Source: Thermoflexales bacterium (GTDB lineage: Bacteria > Chloroflexota > Anaerolineae > Fen-1058). Taken from it: 5,609 nucleotides of DNA. The DNA lies in NCBI GenBank assembly GCA_017999195.1, contig JAGOBP010000299.1:1-5609 (forward strand), written 5' to 3'. The notes beneath the pieces are model-generated. The model searched no databases, was not told the origin of the DNA, and saw only the letters and a list, made by a program, of their open reading frames with translations. Within the stretch, counting starts at the first letter, position 1. The number at the start of each line of letters is the position of its first letter. A program made the translations under genes and the position numbers. Positions 5,182-5,609 of the stretch are shown here, piece after piece.

Positions 5182-5609
5182 TTGATCCAGGCGGCGTTGT
5201 TTACGTGGGTGCAGGGCGCGGACTTTTATCGCGATGTTCATCAGGCGGCGGTTGAGTTGCTGCCGCGCGGCGACGGCCAAACGTGGCTGGATGTGGGCAG
5301 CGGGCCGGGCCTGGTGGCGCGATTGGCCGCGCAGCGCGGGTATCAAACGATCGGGTTAGACTATGACGCGCCGATGATTCAGGCGGCGAAGCGCCTGGCC
5401 AAGCGACAAAGATTGTCCATCGAGTTCAAAGTCGGCGATGTGTTCAATCTGCCGGCGGAGTCGGCGGACGTGGTTTCGGCGGCGTCGCTGCTGGCGGTGC
5501 TGGACGATAAAGTGCGCGGACTGCAAGCGTTGTGGGGCAGTGTGCAGCCGGGCGGCGCGCTGCTGATCATCGAGCCGACCGAGCAGATGACGAGCGAGAG
5601 CGCGAATCA
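5182..5609 (+). CDS. Class I SAM-dependent methyltransferase, 3' partial, TTG start
   Basis: 142 residues are visible before the window ends; the frame is still open. Motif I, LDVGSGPG at 36-43, is the glycine-rich SAM-binding loop. Asp60 at the end of the second strand (TIGLD) is in the place that binds the ribose hydroxyls. GDVFNLP with Asp86 contacts the adenine in relatives, and VQPGGALLIIEP at 121-132 is the strand after the usual P-G-G turn. This is the Methyltransf_11/25 type of Rossmann methyltransferase. The methyl acceptor is normally set by regions partly outside the window, so the substrate is unknown. There is no in-frame ATG before motif I, and AGGAG at 5171-5175 points to the TTG at 5182. 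The 23-base gap to the membrane protein gene suggests co-transcription and shared HxlR control. Confidence 0.88.
   Translation, partial: MIQAALFTWVQGADFYRDVHQAAVELLPRGDGQTWLDVGSGPGLVARLAAQRGYQTIGLDYDAPMIQAAKRLAKRQRLSIEFKVGDVFNLPAESADVVSAASLLAVLDDKVRGLQALWGSVQPGGALLIIEPTEQMTSESAN

Noticed and set aside
5149..5570. Two - strand frames opposite the methyltransferase
   Set aside because: The + strand frame has all class I methyltransferase motifs; the antisense frames are compositional shadows.
1..5609. CRISPR arrays, tRNA or rRNA genes, insertion sequences and toxin-antitoxin or defence genes
   Set aside because: I looked for regularly spaced repeats, cloverleaf-like segments, transposase or nuclease motifs and found none; the only repeat-like element is at 4588-4682.

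Overview
The window looks like a piece of a free-living, moderately GC-rich bacterial chromosome. Chloroflexota is my best guess, for two reasons: the general style of the proteins, and an intergenic palindromic element (4588-4682) resembling dispersed repeats I associate with that phylum. This is an impression, not a proof; no rRNA or marker gene is present. There is no sign of a plasmid, phage, insertion sequence or CRISPR array.

Left part (1-4140, + strand): four tightly packed genes that look like one operon. They are a thioredoxin-fold protein cut off at its 5' end and lacking cysteines in the visible part, an amidase-signature hydrolase with an intact Lys-Ser-Ser triad, an eight-helix apolipoprotein N-acyltransferase-like membrane protein, and a metallo-beta-lactamase-fold hydrolase. 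Gaps are 15 and 17 bases, and the last junction is a 4-base ATGA overlap. Three of the four are or resemble hydrolases/acyl-transfer enzymes (amide, amide/ester, metal-dependent), but no shared pathway can be read from the sequence. The operon ends in a perfect 10-bp inverted repeat (4126-4154) lying between convergent genes.

Middle (4159-4744): an HxlR-family regulator on the - strand with a single cysteine at position 6, followed by a 283-base divergent intergenic region. That region holds two back-to-back sigma70-type promoters that overlap each other. A perfect TACTTT-AC-AAAGTA palindrome sits on the -10 box of the regulator promoter and on the -35 box of the divergent promoter. The rest of the space holds a 95-bp palindromic element.

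Right part (4745-5609, + strand): a small four-helix membrane protein and, 23 bases downstream, a class I SAM-dependent methyltransferase with a TTG start that runs off the window. These two are the natural targets of the HxlR regulator. The combination suggests a thiol- or electrophile-responsive control unit of the YodB type, but its physiological role is unknown.
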